A stretch of DNA of 64,000 bases, taken from the NCBI GenBank assembly GCA_950295325.1, contig OX485806.1, positions 8,182,001-8,246,000 of the forward strand, in the 5' to 3' direction. Position numbers and translations under genes: made by a program. The notes under the pieces are model-generated. The model had not been told where the DNA came from and made no database searches. It saw only the letters and a program-made list of their open reading frames with translations. Below are positions 1 through 12,371 of this stretch, piece by piece (the first letter of the stretch is position 1; each line of letters starts with the position of its first letter). This stretch comes from Polytrichum commune. Lineage: Eukaryota > Streptophyta > Polytrichopsida > Polytrichales > Polytrichaceae.

Positions 1-2220
1 ATTTTAAATAAGAGATCAAATAGAGAACCGTCTCTCATGGTTAGCAATTGTTAATTAGGTAGTTCATAATTAACGTTCAAATGTAAGAATTATAAGAGGT
101 AAAATTGAAGACTTTCTTTTTCTTTAAGCCCTAGATGCACTTAGGTCATTTTGAGGTGAAATCAAGTGACCTCAATGACTTGGGTTTAGGATTTCTTTTG
201 AATGAGGTCGGCACGTGTTTAGTGAAACATAACCATATAAAGGTGAGTTGTTTGTAGTATGTAATTTTTTTTAAAAAAAAAACGAGACCATCCACATGTC
301 ATTCTTAGGTATATGATAATTGTTTTACATGACAAGGTGTGAACACATGCAGATTGGCAACTTTTTGGGGTACTAAAAATGCAATGACTCCCCTATCAAA
401 TCGATGTATTGTGCAAAAAGTTACGAGGAATCTGTTCATTATCTTGATGTCAATGTATTGCCCCCCAAAAAATGAACAATTCACTTGAATGTAATTTTTT
501 TTCCTAATGCTTGCATTGCCCTAACCCTAAGTGTTGCTTTTAATGAGCCCAAAACTTTGGCTAAATGGATGAACACTATAAAAGAATAAAATTTTAAAAT
601 CCCAACAATACATTTTTTGAAATGAAAAATAAGGACTACCACACAAAAATTAAGCCCAATCGCACAATTTGTTATGTTATATAGGGTGATGATAGGCAAT
701 ACCTCAACTTTAAATTACAGAACCAATGGTAATTTAAGTTGATTTGGGTACATGAATTATACATGAAACCAATGTCATATTTGACCCCAAATGAATTTTA
801 GGGGTTAAATGATCACAGATGCCCTCCCATTATTGTTCTCTATTGAACCTAGATTAGTGTCTATATTCTGAGCACGTAGTCCAATCACATTATGAATTGT
901 GATATGTGGTGTATTTAGTATTCATTCAAAACTACAAGCATTGCCAAACACCACTCAAACATAGACTTTCAATCAAGTAAAATGACCACAAAAACCCACA
1001 TATCATTTGCAAATCTTGTTATTGTGGTCAACTACAACTTCAAAATTAGTATCAGATGTTGGATTGGAACGGGAATTGTCTTATCCGGTTAGCGATTGCA
1101 AATAATTGTGAAATTGTCATTTGAAGTTTCAGAACGAGGCTCTAGATGCAGAAATAGTAAGTCTATGTCAGGAGGAATCGAAGTAGAGATGTTGTTTGTT
1201 TTTAGGTGGTCACATGAGCCCAAGGCGATTACAAGGGAGCTTGACATGTGCTTGCCTATTTAAATGTGTGTATCTTATTATTAGTCAGTCAAATTGGTTG
1301 CATGTTAGACTCGAGCTTTCTCCCCACCAGACCTTAATTAAGAGTGAGTGTATTAGTTATGAGCTCAGAACCACTTGCCTTGGTGGCCTTTTCACATCGT
1401 AAGCGTGAACCTGGGAGGTTTTGAGCTATTTTCCATAACTTAACTAAGGTAGAGAGTGCTTAAACCAACACTTTAAGCTATTGCACATACATATGGGTAC
1501 ATGGCTGATATAAAAAACACATATTCATATTAGCTTTTGTTCTAAACATAGGTATAAAGAAAGAAAACATTTTTTTAGCCTCAATTAGATATTTGATGAA
1601 TATTCAAAGTCAAAACCACTAGCTTCCTTAAACCAATATATAAGCCCTGTGCATGACGACCTTGGATATGATGAGGATCCTCACCTTCATTGCCTAGAAC
1701 CAACACAACATAGTTGGGTATTAAACCCAAGCTAGATCAAAGACCAACTAGTAACAGTGGGCAAAGCTACATGGGCACCTCTATGATCCCACCTGATTCG
1801 CTTGTAAAACTATCACCTTGCATCATGGGTACCAACCCCCTTTGTGTTTTGTGGGCCTACCTCCATAAATTTGTGGATAGAATGGCTATAACCCCCCTAC
1901 ATTGTATAGAATGGCTAGAATAAGCATTGACAAACCACCCTAAACCCACCTTGAACCAACCTGACATAGAGTGGAGCCCGTTACCTACCCTACATGAAGG
2001 TAGTGGAGGTCGCTATGAGGTGGCGCCACTAATGCCACCTAAAAGCGTCACTCCATGGGCCTATACACTCCTACAACATGGGGAATGCTTCAAGGTAGTA
2101 GAGTGTTGGTGATTGGGAGGCGTTTATAGGTGTTGGTTTTGGGTGGGGTGTTGGTTTTAGCACCCTCTACCTTAAAGCTCCGCTTTACACTCTGATGTTG
2201 TTTTAACGAACAAGAAGACA
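1..2220. other. Gene-poor stretch, repeat relics
   Basis: No reading frame here is long or composed like a gene; all are under 75 codons and lack any recognisable motif or splice context. The only recognisable content is a decayed copy of the TTAA-ended MITE family near 790-970 (listed separately). Confidence 0.5.
790..970 (-). repeat. MITE family A, decayed copy
   Basis: The stretch with ctattgaacctaga followed by a ttctgagcac block matches the body of the copy at 58775-59140 in the same orientation, and the reverse complement of the copies at 41400, 56255 and 61575. The ends are too eroded to define. Confidence 0.45.
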
Positions 2221-2224
2221 CCTG

Positions 2225-2625
2225 CCGCCAAGTTGTGCATAAGGGTGAATTTCCATGCAGGCCGCTCACCCACCAGGCTCTAACGTGAATAAGGGCAAAC
2301 CCTTTCAAATATAGAGGAGGTCTAGTGGGGTAGGGTTTTGTATGTGTCGACTAGCTACCCCCATCTTCTAAAATCGGGGCCCAACTACAAACCCTCTCCT
2401 CCTTCTAAAACGGGTCCTCAATGCTTTAGTGGCCGGCACTTGTAGGTTAAAGATTGTTTAGTGCGACACATGAAAGTCTAGCAACACATGTCCTCGGCCC
2501 TCCACATTCTAGCGGCTCATCAAAATGTGGTTGGATGATGGCTTGTGCTTAACTGCATACAAACACCTCCGACCCACTATTATCTACAATCTAGCGGGTG
2601 AGAGGCCTATATGGAAATGCACCCT
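2225..2625 (+). repeat. Dispersed repeat, inverted partner at 24.2-25.2 kb
   Basis: Blocks here (gtgaatttccatgcaggccg, ggggtagggttttg, cgactagctac, then ccacattctagcggc and acccactattatctac) recur as reverse complements at about 25010-25235 and 24180-24370. The distal copy is interrupted by about 640 bp that is absent here. There is no coding capacity; it is probably a non-autonomous element. Confidence 0.6.
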
Positions 2626-2659
2626 AAGAATGTAAAGGGCTTCCCACATGGCACACCCC

Positions 2660-2845
2660 CCTACGAACTTTTGGGGGTGTTAGATCCGAGCGGGGGCAAC
2701 CCTCCCGGGAAATTTTTAAACCCGACCGCCCCGTCCAAAAATAACATTGCCCTTGCATTCTTGAAGGCCGCTTGACTACAAATCCCATATTGAGTGCACT
2801 TCACCTTCAAGGCCCAAAATCCAATATATATGTTCACTTCCATTG
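2660..2845 (-). repeat. Dispersed repeat, inverted partner at 19.24-19.45 kb
   Basis: The run from the ttgggggtgtta motif through ctcccgggaaatttttaaac to aaggcccaaaatccaatatat is repeated in reverse complement at about 19240-19450 with few changes. It has no coding function that I can see. Confidence 0.7.
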
Positions 2846-2854
2846 AGTAAATAG

Positions 2855-2925
2855 GGTAGATGCATGGTTGAGTGGCTCAATACCGGACCATACCCTGTTT
2901 TTTTTAACTCCATACCCTTCAAATT
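2855..2925 (+). repeat. Short dispersed repeat end
   Basis: The motif gatgcatggttgagtgg, followed by caataccgg, a T-run and ccatacccc/t, recurs in the same orientation at about 7503-7575 and inverted at about 18526-18556. The first two copies bracket the RING-like gene, so they may be ends of one larger element or independent insertions. Confidence 0.55.
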
Positions 2926-3151
2926 GTATGACCACACGTGTAAAAGAACCGTCATCCAAATCTGCTCCGTCATTCATCCGACCATGATGGAGTTTCAAAC
3001 TCGTTGGCGGGCATGTGTCACAGCCGTTAGATGGAACCCGATCGTGTGGCCCTGAATGAGTAGGGTTTGAAGAGCATGGTCTCCCTTTGTCGCATGTGTT
3101 GTCCTCTCTTCCCGGAGACCTGTCGCACGCGGAGTTGTACGCTGTCACGTT

Positions 3152-6100
3152 TTGTCGCATTCGAGAGTCGATTACGGAGACGTCCTCTTAGGCTGTTACG
3201 GTGACGTGAAGGTGTACGCCATGTCCGACTCGGAGGACTCGCGGGAGGAGCTGGAGGAGAGGCTACTCTGTCCAAAACGAGGTGCGAAGAAGAGCAGCTG
3301 GGTGGATCCACTGTATGCTTGCCAGCCTGAGATCCTGTGGGATCGAAAGTCAGTAGTGACAAGGGATTGGTTTGCAGAGAAATATAACTTGTGCAACAGA
3401 GGAATCACCCGAAACAGATTAAGATTGGGCACCATTTAGAGGAGGCGGATGTGGAAAGCTTGTTTGGGCCGCGGCAGAATGGCAATGGCTATCGATACGC
3501 TACAATGGACGAGGAGTTTGTGCGTAAGGTGGAGACAATGTGGATGATTTGCCACCAAAAAACAGTGGTGCCCAACACCCGCATGGTGAACGTCTCCGAG
3601 GCAAAAGGGTTTGCGTACGAGATTGTGAAGAAAAAAGAAACTAACTGGGCCCTTTTCGCAGAGTGGACCTGTCGGGATCAGTTGAAGAAGTTGCGGGCAG
3701 AGGAAGAGGACGCCGCAAAGTCCAAGGGGATTTCTCTGAAGGGAGAGGTGGATTCGGAGAAGGAGTGTCAGCTGGGCAAAGAGAATTGCTCGCGAGATCA
3801 GGATCAATTGTGCAGGCATCATACCGCAACGAGGTCACAAAATATCATTTTTGGGAAAAATTGCTATGTCTATCGGAGAATGGAGTCTGTGCTTGGAGAC
3901 GTTGGATCGGGAGTCCCTGGGCTTGGATGGGTACGTGCAGGTTCTCTTCGCCGAAAAAGAAGAGGCCAGAATGACCTTGCATAAGGTCTCCAGCCAAGTG
4001 GAGTATGGCCGCAAGCTCATTTCCGACGCTCAATTGAAGCTGTCGGAGTTGGAGGCAGAGCGGGATGCCTTGAGGGCTAAGCTGGTCTCGGTGAGGCTAG
4101 AAGACAGTGGGCTGGTCTTCATACACCGAGATCTTGAAGGCCTCCAGCTCCGAGTGGATGCACAAAAATCAATTCTGGCCGTGTTTGAGGAGACTTGCGG
4201 TGGTGGGCAGGCAGAGATAGTGGAGTTGGCGAAATTGACCGCTGCCGAGGAAGCCTGGAGCAACGCTAAGATGAGGCAGTTCTTGTGGAGCCATCACCGA
4301 CTTGCACTCCAATCCCAGCTGCGAGGCATGCGGGCTGGCTACGAACGTCCCACCACAACACCTGTGTCGTTGCCGGCTATCCACAGCGACTGGGGTCAGG
4401 AGCCTATCGCCACTCACACAATCCAAGTGGGTGTGTGCCCATTTTGTTTGCGGGGCTTTCAACTGGCGTGGGATTGTCGCTTAGCCTCCTGCCGCCACGC
4501 TTACCATTCATGGTGTGCACTCACGCATTTCAGTGAGTCCACCAAATGCATCCACAAAGACTGTGCCATGGAGATGCACAAGGATTGGTGGATCTGCACA
4601 GGGATTCAGAAGCCCGTGGTGGGGAAGGATGGAGTCGTCATGGCTGCAGCTTGGGAGAGAGCACCTCTTACACGTAATCCCCTCACTCCCCTCATTTTGT
4701 GTCCATTTTGAGTTTATCATGCTGCTGTTGGTACATCGTTATGGTTTGGGGACATCATGCTGGTTTAGGTATATGCTGTGTACTTTTTTTGGGGGGGGGG
4801 GAGAACATAACCACACCTGCGTGTTCCATGGTTGTGGAAATTGGAGGTTGGCACTTGCTTCGCTTGCACTCCTGGACTCCTGGACTTTGTAACTGCACAC
4901 ATGGGTTAGTCGTGAGCAAAGTCCACTTCTCTCTTCTGATTGTGGGTTGGACGTTGTACTTGTGGGGAATTTAAGAATACATGAGGCGTTTTATGGACCC
5001 TGCATTGTTTGTATTGATTGGAAGAAGCCAACATTCAGTAGTATGTAGGGTTCATGGGTTTCAGTGTTAGGGTGTGGTGGAAATGGGCTTTAATCCCTCT
5101 CATGTCCAGGTCCACACAGAGAAAACGAGGAGTTAGGGGTTATTTTGAAAATTCTGGCATAGTTCAGAAGGTGTTTGTTGTGGTATTGATTGTATTGAGC
5201 CAATATGATGTTGTATGTACTTCCAATGGTCTTCAGTGTTTAGGGTTAGGTGGGAATGGGCTTCAGTCCCTCTCATGTGGATGTCCACTGACATCAAATG
5301 TGAAGTTTAGGGTTCATTTGAAAATTTTGGCATTGTAGTATACCAGTGCAGAGGTTTGCCATGTACTATAGGGTTTGTGGACAGTGCAGTGTTCAAACTG
5401 GCTTCTTAGTGATTGTTGGAGTTGATTATGGAATACACGGGACGCCCTTCAGTGTCTATAACTTTTGGAAGAGTCTTATGGAGGCATCATATAGAAATTT
5501 TGACTGTGTTGGGACAGTCCTGGATGTCAAAGAAGGGGAATGGGTTTCTATATATCCTGGGTGGATAACCATTGACTTGTATGTAGAGTTCGATGTGATA
5601 TTGATATATTGTGGCTTACATGGACTTTGAACTCCAGGGAGTGGATGTGTACTGACTACTAATGGGTGTGGTCATGGAAGGGTTTGTCACCGGGGTTTAT
5701 GGGATCGCAATTCCTATATTGCTAAACCCTGTCATCATCTCTGGTTCCCTAATCGTTGTCTGTGTGCAGACCTTGGACAAACCTCCCGAACGATTTCTGG
5801 GGTTGATAAGGTGCGGGAACCAGCTCCTTCACGTATTCCAAGCCCCTCCGTTGGAAGCTTTCAAGACTTGGCCGGCAGGATGCCCCGCCAAGATGACGAT
5901 GTGGCCAACAAGGTCACCCCCCCACCGAAACCGCAGCCACATTCCAGCCGAATGGCACCTCCTGCCACTCGTGAGCTCGCAGTTCCAAAAATGCAGGCAC
6001 CCGTTGCGCAATATGATTCCATCATACCCGAGACCGAGGCTGACGCCACTTCTGATGAGTTGCAGTTTCAAGAGAAGCGCACAAAATCCAGAAACGACGT

Positions 6101-6551
6101 GCAGTGGGAAGAGAGGGTCTCCTGCGGTGACGAGGAAGTCAATGGGCGGTTGAAGAGAAAAAAGGGCCACCAACGGGTTCAGCCACAGGAGAAGGAGGTT
6201 CGCATCAACTTACCAGAGGCAGACGTATCTCAAAAGAGGAAGTCGAATCTGGGCAGTTCCAAGCGGGGTACTCAATCACAGGCCCCTCGTGATTTTGAGG
6301 GCGACACTGTGGAATTCTCAACGGACGAGACCGACGATGGCGGGGGTTCGGAGGACGATTTTCAAGACAAGGAAACCCTGTCCCAGCTATGTTTTAGGCA
6401 GAAGGACTCCCACATTGATCGGTTCCTGAGAGGTGAGAGTGACGAAGATGACCGCACAAATTCACCTGTGAACAAGGGGAAGAAATTGACCCTTGCTAAT
6501 CGAAAACCTATTTCCACGAGGACCAGATCGTCCCAGCGGCAGAGGCCTTAA
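3152..6551 (+). pseudogene. Coiled-coil/RING-like zinc protein gene, frame-disrupted
   Basis: No known gene is recognised. Coding-quality sequence runs from 3152 to 4673 and continues in an exon at 5770-6551. The donor at 4674 (C|gtaatc) and the acceptor at 5769 (gtgcag) join in phase. The middle part is a Glu/Lys-rich coiled coil (about 3960-4200). It is followed by a RING-like cluster near 4435-4570: CPFC, a later Cys, CRHAYHSWC, then two further Cys. The last exon encodes a charged, disordered tail with acidic blocks (DETDDGGGSEDD) and a basic end. Between 3390 and 3440 the frame moves, consistent with one lost base in an A-run, and it moves again between about 3785 and 3855. Either the copy is dead or unseen micro-introns exist. 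The start is uncertain. The intron holds a tandem duplication (listed separately). A role in ubiquitin ligation would be a guess. Confidence 0.45.
5040..5340. repeat. Intronic tandem duplication
   Basis: Two related units, about 5040-5165 and 5215-5340 (period near 175 bp), lie in the intron of the RING-like gene. Shared blocks include ttcagtgtt, aatgggctt, ccctctcatgt and attttgaaaattctggcat. Confidence 0.55.
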
Positions 6552-7739
6552 GGATTCAGGTTTAGGGGTCTTTGCATATCCTATGGGAATCTTGTCTGTG
6601 GTTGGGCAGGAGGTTGCAGTGAAGATTGCATTATCTTCACGGTTTTGTGATAGTTGACTCTAGGGTGATGGGAAAGGGCTTTATTCCAAGATATAGCTAG
6701 GTAAGAGTCAGCTGTCAAACACTGAGAGCTTGTCACTTGGCTTTATTCTTGAATCAAGGTCCTTGATCTTATGAACCTTGAAATATGGAATTATTTTTGA
6801 ACCTACAAGGAAATAGAACGTTCTTGAGTGTCCTCAGGTATTCTTTGAATTTCTTCTTTTGCGATTGTCCTCAAGTATTCTTTGAAAGTCTCCTCTTGCA
6901 TCTCAGGTGCCCAAGTGGAATTTCTATGCATAAAATTGCAGGCCCTGTTTTATTATAAATGTCTCAAATTCAAGTACAGTATGAGAATGTCATGGTACAT
7001 CTAAGTGGAATTTAAAACTAAGATGATGGCATTTACCCTATGCTGTGACATTGTTTTGTTTTTAGAAGCTGCCATGGTCTTATGATAACATATAGAACAT
7101 ATTATCCATGCCTAGGATGATCAGAGAGTGGACCTGTAGCCCCTGTGAATTGGCTGGTAATTAGATGGCATTGGTAGTGGCAAGTCGAACTCATTCTAAA
7201 AAGCTGTTTTTTGGTTTGAATATTGGGTGAAGAACTGGTTTTCCACATAAAGTTCATCGCTTTTGAAACAATGGCTGCTTGAAATTCAGTCGCCTCGGAA
7301 CATTTGGCTATGTTTACGGCACAGCAGGCTTGAAGATGAGTGAATGCGCAGGAACACATGAGAATTCAAGCAACCCCAGGTGCTGAAGTCTAAGCGATGG
7401 GAGCAGTGTCAAATGCCCTTCAATGCAGAGAATTATGGTTCGAAAATCTTGGGCCAAAGAGAGGGAGAAGCCTCACCAACAGAGAGGTAGATGAGACCCA
7501 AAATCCCTATGGTGGATGCATGGTTGAGTGGACCAATACCGGTCCATACTTTTTTTTTAAAAGTCCATACCCCTGAAAGTCGAGACCGAAGACACTCAAA
7601 GTTTCAACACTCTTGTTGCTAAGTGCTGGGTCCCGAAACTAAGATTATGAGATTCAATGTTCATACAAAAGTAAGAACAATTACAAAGTTAAAGAAATGG
7701 ATAAACAAACAACTCTATTACTAATTACATAAATATCTA
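6552..7739. other. Non-coding gap with a repeat end
   Basis: This covers the probable 3' flank of the RING-like gene, the short dispersed repeat at 7503-7575, and AT-rich sequence before the last exon of the minus-strand dioxygenase-like gene. I see no supported gene. Confidence 0.4.
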
Positions 7740-8991
7740 CTAGTAGAAACATTTTGCTACTTCAGTTCCCTGATAATGCTCCTGAAAGCATCACAATGAA
7801 GAAAACTATTAAAATTCATCATAAAATAAATAACAAGTTTAAACAATTTCAAAAATTAACAACATAAATGAATTTCCTTACCCGTCTAGCTTCATAAGTT
7901 CTCTTGGCTTTGAAATACGCCAGTCCAATCTTGCTTGAAGGATTATCCAGATTTTTTTTCAAGCGTAACATAAATGACATTTTTTGTACCAAAGCAATAC
8001 CTAAAACACCAACTTGAACTGGTCGCGTTGTACAATGACCAGTAGTCTTTGAATTTAAAAGAAATGCTGCTCCCGCTGTTGGTGTACACCGTACCTTGTA
8101 TTCTGGGAGCCAGAAACTTGGTTGTTCTTCCACCTCAAGCTTCCCATTAGAAAAAAACCATACTATAAACTCATATCCATAGTCGGTATCATCGTCATGA
8201 GGACAACAATAATAATCCCTAGTAACTGAAAATAGAGTAAAAGGAGTGTTACCAAAATGACCGTCTCCTCCCAAAAGACCTTCATTTTCAAAGTTCTTGT
8301 CCAAAGTCTTCATAACATCGGGAAATGAAATTTGAAGCCATTTTGATACTTCCTGAATAAAAATCTCTGACAAAGCATATAAACTCTCATGGGGATGAAT
8401 AAACCATCCACATGAATGGTTCTCATATTGCCCATACATGACCATCATCGATCCTCCCTTTGATTTACCTCTGTTGGTACTTTTTCCGTGCTCCTCAAGA
8501 ATGGATGTCATTGCATAAAATCTTGAATGATCATATACTGGAAAAACATTCAACCTCAAAACTCCCAATAAATTTCCAAATCCATCCACCATACGTACCG
8601 GACCTTCCATTGTCTTAAAATTTTTCTTTTCTTCCTCAAAATCATACTCACTTGATTCATAGTATTTCTTCTTTCTGAAAGCTTTGAAAATCTCCACTAT
8701 ATAGTCCGTTGAAGAAGAAAATGGTTGATGCTGGGACTTGAAATGTCGCTTCATCCTTTTAAAACTGAGGTTGTTGTCCATAGGCTCCAAACAAGTTAAA
8801 CACACGAATGTATTGTTACTTTTTATCCATTGAAAATTCCAGGATTCTAAAATATATTTCTTCAAAATCAACTCAAGCATCCTCTGATGCTTGTTACCCA
8901 AGGTATGGCGCTCGATGTGTTTAGCTTCGTTGGTGATCTCAATGAAACATATATCACACGTTACATTAGCCTTGGCCACTTTGATCCTCAT
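7740..8991 (-). CDS. C2H2-finger protein with probable 2OG-Fe(II) dioxygenase (TET/JBP-like) domain
   Basis: The two-exon model is 8991-7882 and 7781-7740, with donor cgg|gtaagg and acceptor tttcag|GAG joined in phase 0, giving about 383 residues. The start is the first in-frame ATG (8991); an upstream exon is possible. Seen: two zinc fingers, C12-x2-C15...H29-x5-H35 and C64-x2-C67...H83-x4-H88. The C-terminal half then has an HxD motif (H265, D267 in CPHDDDTDYGYEF), an F/W-rich strand, LPEYKV, a PTAGAAFLL strand and a distal H319 with R323. The 54-residue HxD-to-His gap and the strand order fit the double-stranded beta-helix of 2OG-Fe(II) oxygenases, and the 'DYGYEFIVWF...LPE' layout recalls TET/JBP enzymes that oxidise methylated bases. 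That fold assignment is inference; an uncharacterised transposon-borne protein is the alternative. It is AT-rich compared with the PGK exons. Confidence 0.5.
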
Positions 8992-9200
8992 TTTTGTCAA
9001 TGATCCTAAATCATTCAAAACCAATAACTTATTAGAATATATGTTTTGAAAGTGCAAAATCAAACTATGACATCATCAGGAGCATTATTTAGAGAACTAA
9101 ATTACAACTCCATATAGATAAAATGTTGATTCCTTATTGGAATACATTGTCATATTCATGACCAAATGCAAGAGGACGGCGACAATGACACCCTCCATCT

Positions 9201-9893
9201 AATGCCTAACACAATATACATATTCACTCTATTGTCATGGTTGCAATTTCTAAGAGACTAGCACCATAAACTTCACACTTTAAGAGAGGCCAAGTCTTTA
9301 CCATAAGGACACGGTGCATAACACACATCGTTGCAAGATTTAAGAATTATGACCTCCCCCAAAGTATGAACTCTATATGCAGAATGTCATTCAAATATTT
9401 CACACATATTCACATACATATTTATAACAAATTGGTCGTCATCCACCTCAACATACACTTTGGCCTTGAAAAAAGAAGCACTCACCGATATGAACACTAG
9501 TAAAATCAACTTCCAAAGAAAACCGTGAGTTTGCAAGTTCAACTTCTAGTAAAAGTAGTTCTGAAAGCTTTTCACGCTAGGACTTGATAAATATTCTTTT
9601 TCTTCACCTACAAAAGAATAAGACCATTAATGTCAAACCATTAGCACAAATGAAGTTAATGCCAATTTAACCTACGTATCTAATGCCTAACACAATATAC
9701 ATATTAACTCTATTGTCATGGTTGCAATTTCTAAGAGACAAGCATCATAAACTTCACAATTTAAGAGAGGCCAAGTCTTTACCACAAGGACACTGTGCAC
9801 AGCACACATCGTTGCAAGATTTAAGAATTATGACCTCCCCCAAAGTATGAACTCTATATGCAAAATGTCATTCAAATATTTCACTCAAGTACA
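9201..9893. repeat. Direct repeat pair, ~210 bp units
   Basis: Units at about 9201-9411 and 9682-9893 share nearly all of the sequence from taatgcctaacacaatatac to aatgtcattcaaatatttcac. They are 481 bp apart in the same orientation. Solo ends of a small element and a segmental duplication are both possible. Confidence 0.75.
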
Positions 9894-10213
9894 CACAAGA
9901 ATGAGTTGTTATTGTACAAGATAATGGAGTGGTCAACAAGGTAGTCAGTGCCTTCATCCTCTGTCTTCATGTAATAGACTTTGTATGCAATTAGGAAAAC
10001 CATCAATTAATGCTCTCATTCTTTTGCTACCTACAAGTGCAGAAGATAAGGTAGATACATCTTATGCTAACACCAGCCTTATTCAAACAGCTACTTTTGG
10101 GTGCCTCTATTTCCAAAAGTTTGATGAATGAGCCAATTTTTCAGCCAGTGATTTTTGTACTCATGAAAAGCACATGTGGCAAGTCCTGAATTTCTTCTAC
10201 TAGTGCAAGAAAT

Positions 10214-11610
10214 CTAATGAGAAACTTGACCCTCCAGATTTGATGTAGAGGTATCAACCCATTCTTCTAAAGAGGTATCTAATTTCTCTGCAATAGTACC
10301 TAACCATGCCTGCACAAGTTCAGTTGACATAAGAATTTGAGATTCAAATAAGACGTTTCTATTTTGACTACGTCTACATGGTTCCCGTGCAAACATTTCA
10401 ACTCAAAATGTCTCCTCACAACAAATTGGCCTGCGCAAAAAGAAACTTCATTTCAAAGGATGACAAAGTACCTGGTCTCTAGATGTGAACCCACGAATTG
10501 TGTCACTTGCAACCACCAACACACCATCATCACCCAAAGGTTGTAGAACGACTGCCTGCTCACATCCTCAAACCAGAAACACATTCAAGTAAGTCATGTA
10601 AGAATTTGCAACCTTAAGGAACACAAGAAAGGTATTAGCAGAGAACCTTCAGTCGTCTCACAAACTGGGGAAACAAAAACTATTGTGATATGATATTGCA
10701 CATTTAGAAACTTGAAAGGAATAGGACAATCCTGAATACCAGACCTGTGCATTAGATGGCAGAAATGACAACTCGAATCGCCCAAGATAAAGTGCAAGAT
10801 TTGCAAGATAGGTTTCTGCAATGCACAAACCAACAACCTTCGTCACCAAGGAGTTGTTATGTCCTACTAAAGAGTTAGTAAGTAAAAGCAATGACACAGC
10901 ATAATTTCTCGGTCACGAGTTTAGTCTTTACGTTTCCCGGAGCTTTTAAGACCTTTACAAAGTGGTCCATGTAGGAATTTAGTGGCATTGACAGAGACTG
11001 CAGATCCATCCTCTGAGGCAGCAGCTAAACCTGTTTGCAGTATACAAGTGGTCCGATATAATATAATGAGAGCCTGTGACTGAGTAGAGCTCCTTATGGC
11101 ATCCCACACCCTGGTCACACCCAAAGGAAGAATCAGTTGACATAATTATGGTATGAAGATTATTAGCATTTTGGGGCATACCCACTTGCTAGTTAAGGTA
11201 AGAAGGCCTAAATTGGTTACTTATCTTAATTGGACGCCTATATATGAGTGATGTGTGGTTAAGTGTGCATCTAAGAAATCTTCCCTCTGATAATCAATAA
11301 GATATTTATATCAGCTCCGAGAATTTTGAGGAAAATGACTATAGCCCTGAATTGGATGCACTAATCATCTCATGCTAATCACGTGTTTCATATACAAGGA
11401 GAAGTGAGCTAATCGGAAAAGTAACCAACTAAGAGCCACGTACTGTTCAAAGGTTACCATGCAACATGATTTTGCCTAGTGCATATTTACAGGCAAGCAA
11501 CCTTGCCATAAAAACTACTTTTTAACAAGGATGTACCATTGCAGCTCTTGGGCGACAGCAACAGGCAAATTTGAGGCAATGTTGAAGCACTCAACACCTT
11601 CCATTTCCAC
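10214..11610 (-). CDS. CCB2/CCB4-like cytochrome b6f assembly factor (3' exons)
   Basis: Five consecutive minus-strand exons fit by phase: 11610-11537, 11110-10932, 10866-10745, 10555-10472 and 10309-10214 (stop). All junctions are GT/AG; the first junction restores ELQW-VWDA across a 2+1 split. The product reads LPVAVAQELQW, then WDAIRSSTQSQALIILYRT, then ELSFLPSNAQ-AVVLQPLGDDGVLVV, TIRGFTSRDQ and AWLGTIAEKLD. From memory of the family, this pattern (plastid LP..V..EL.W, then VLQPLG..GVL, then RGF...DQAW..IAEKLD) matches the CCB2/CCB4 proteins. These sit in the thylakoid membrane and help attach the covalent c-type heme of cytochrome b6. N-terminal exons, including the transit peptide, lie beyond 11610 and I could not fix them. 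A MITE lies in the intron between the first two exons. The family call is moderate; that this is a spliced gene is firmer. Confidence 0.55.
11185..11455 (+). mobile_element. MITE family A, copy in the CCB-like intron
   Basis: It begins ttaaggtaagaaggcctaaa, matching the termini of the copies at 41410 and 56255, and shares the internal block ggttacttatcttaattgg. The centre is deleted relative to the ~380 bp copies. It sits in an intron of the minus-strand CCB-like gene. Confidence 0.6.
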
Positions 11611-11949
11611 CTATCCAATATCCCCCGATAATCATCCATTAAACATTGAAGATGCTACAACATTAAAAAAAACCCATTAATCCGGTCCTAAAAGATGCAA
11701 GCATTGAAACCAGGATTAACCTGAGTAGGAAGGGCTTCGATCAATACAAGTCTGTGCAAGAAACATCAACTCACCTGCGCTAGTTTGAATGATGAACACT
11801 TGGAGACAATCTCCACAAACCCTTACTCCTGTACAACAATTCCAAACCCTAAATACCATAATACCTCAGCTTCAAGTCAGGTATGCTAATAACTGTTGTA
11901 CCTATAATCACCATGACCACCAAAATGAACATGATCAAAGACTTCAAGA

Positions 11950-12165
11950 AAAGTACCGGTCGTTTTAGAAGAATCTATAGAATATACCCCAATTCAATAC
12001 ATGAAAACCAGAGGATGTCTACATGTAACCGGTTGGACTTGCAAACACTAGTATCTCGTCCGATTGTGTTTAGCTAGCTCTGATATGAACAGAGAACCGG
12101 CTGCTACTTAGAGACAAACCGGTTGAGTTTGAGAAATAACCATCTGAGGTTCAAGAATCCAGGAA
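11950..12165 (+). repeat. Dispersed repeat, inverted partner at 40.13-40.30 kb
   Basis: Blocks such as ggttgagtttgagaaataac and gatgtctacatgtaaccggt recur in reverse complement at about 40125-40300. There is no coding content. Confidence 0.5.
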
Positions 12166-12250
12166 ACTATTACGAGTGCAAAAACAGCAAAGACAGAGCT
12201 TCGACCTGACTCATTCAATTTCTCAACCTGGCATTTTTTTAACACCTCCA

Positions 12251-12308
<58 letters not shown>

Positions 12309-12332
12309 GCGGCTTAATTTGACTCAACACGG

Positions 12333-12371
<39 letters not shown>

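Noticed and set aside
4790-4802. Poly-G run in the RING-like intron as a G-quadruplex
   Set aside because: A single short G-run without the spaced tracts a quadruplex needs.
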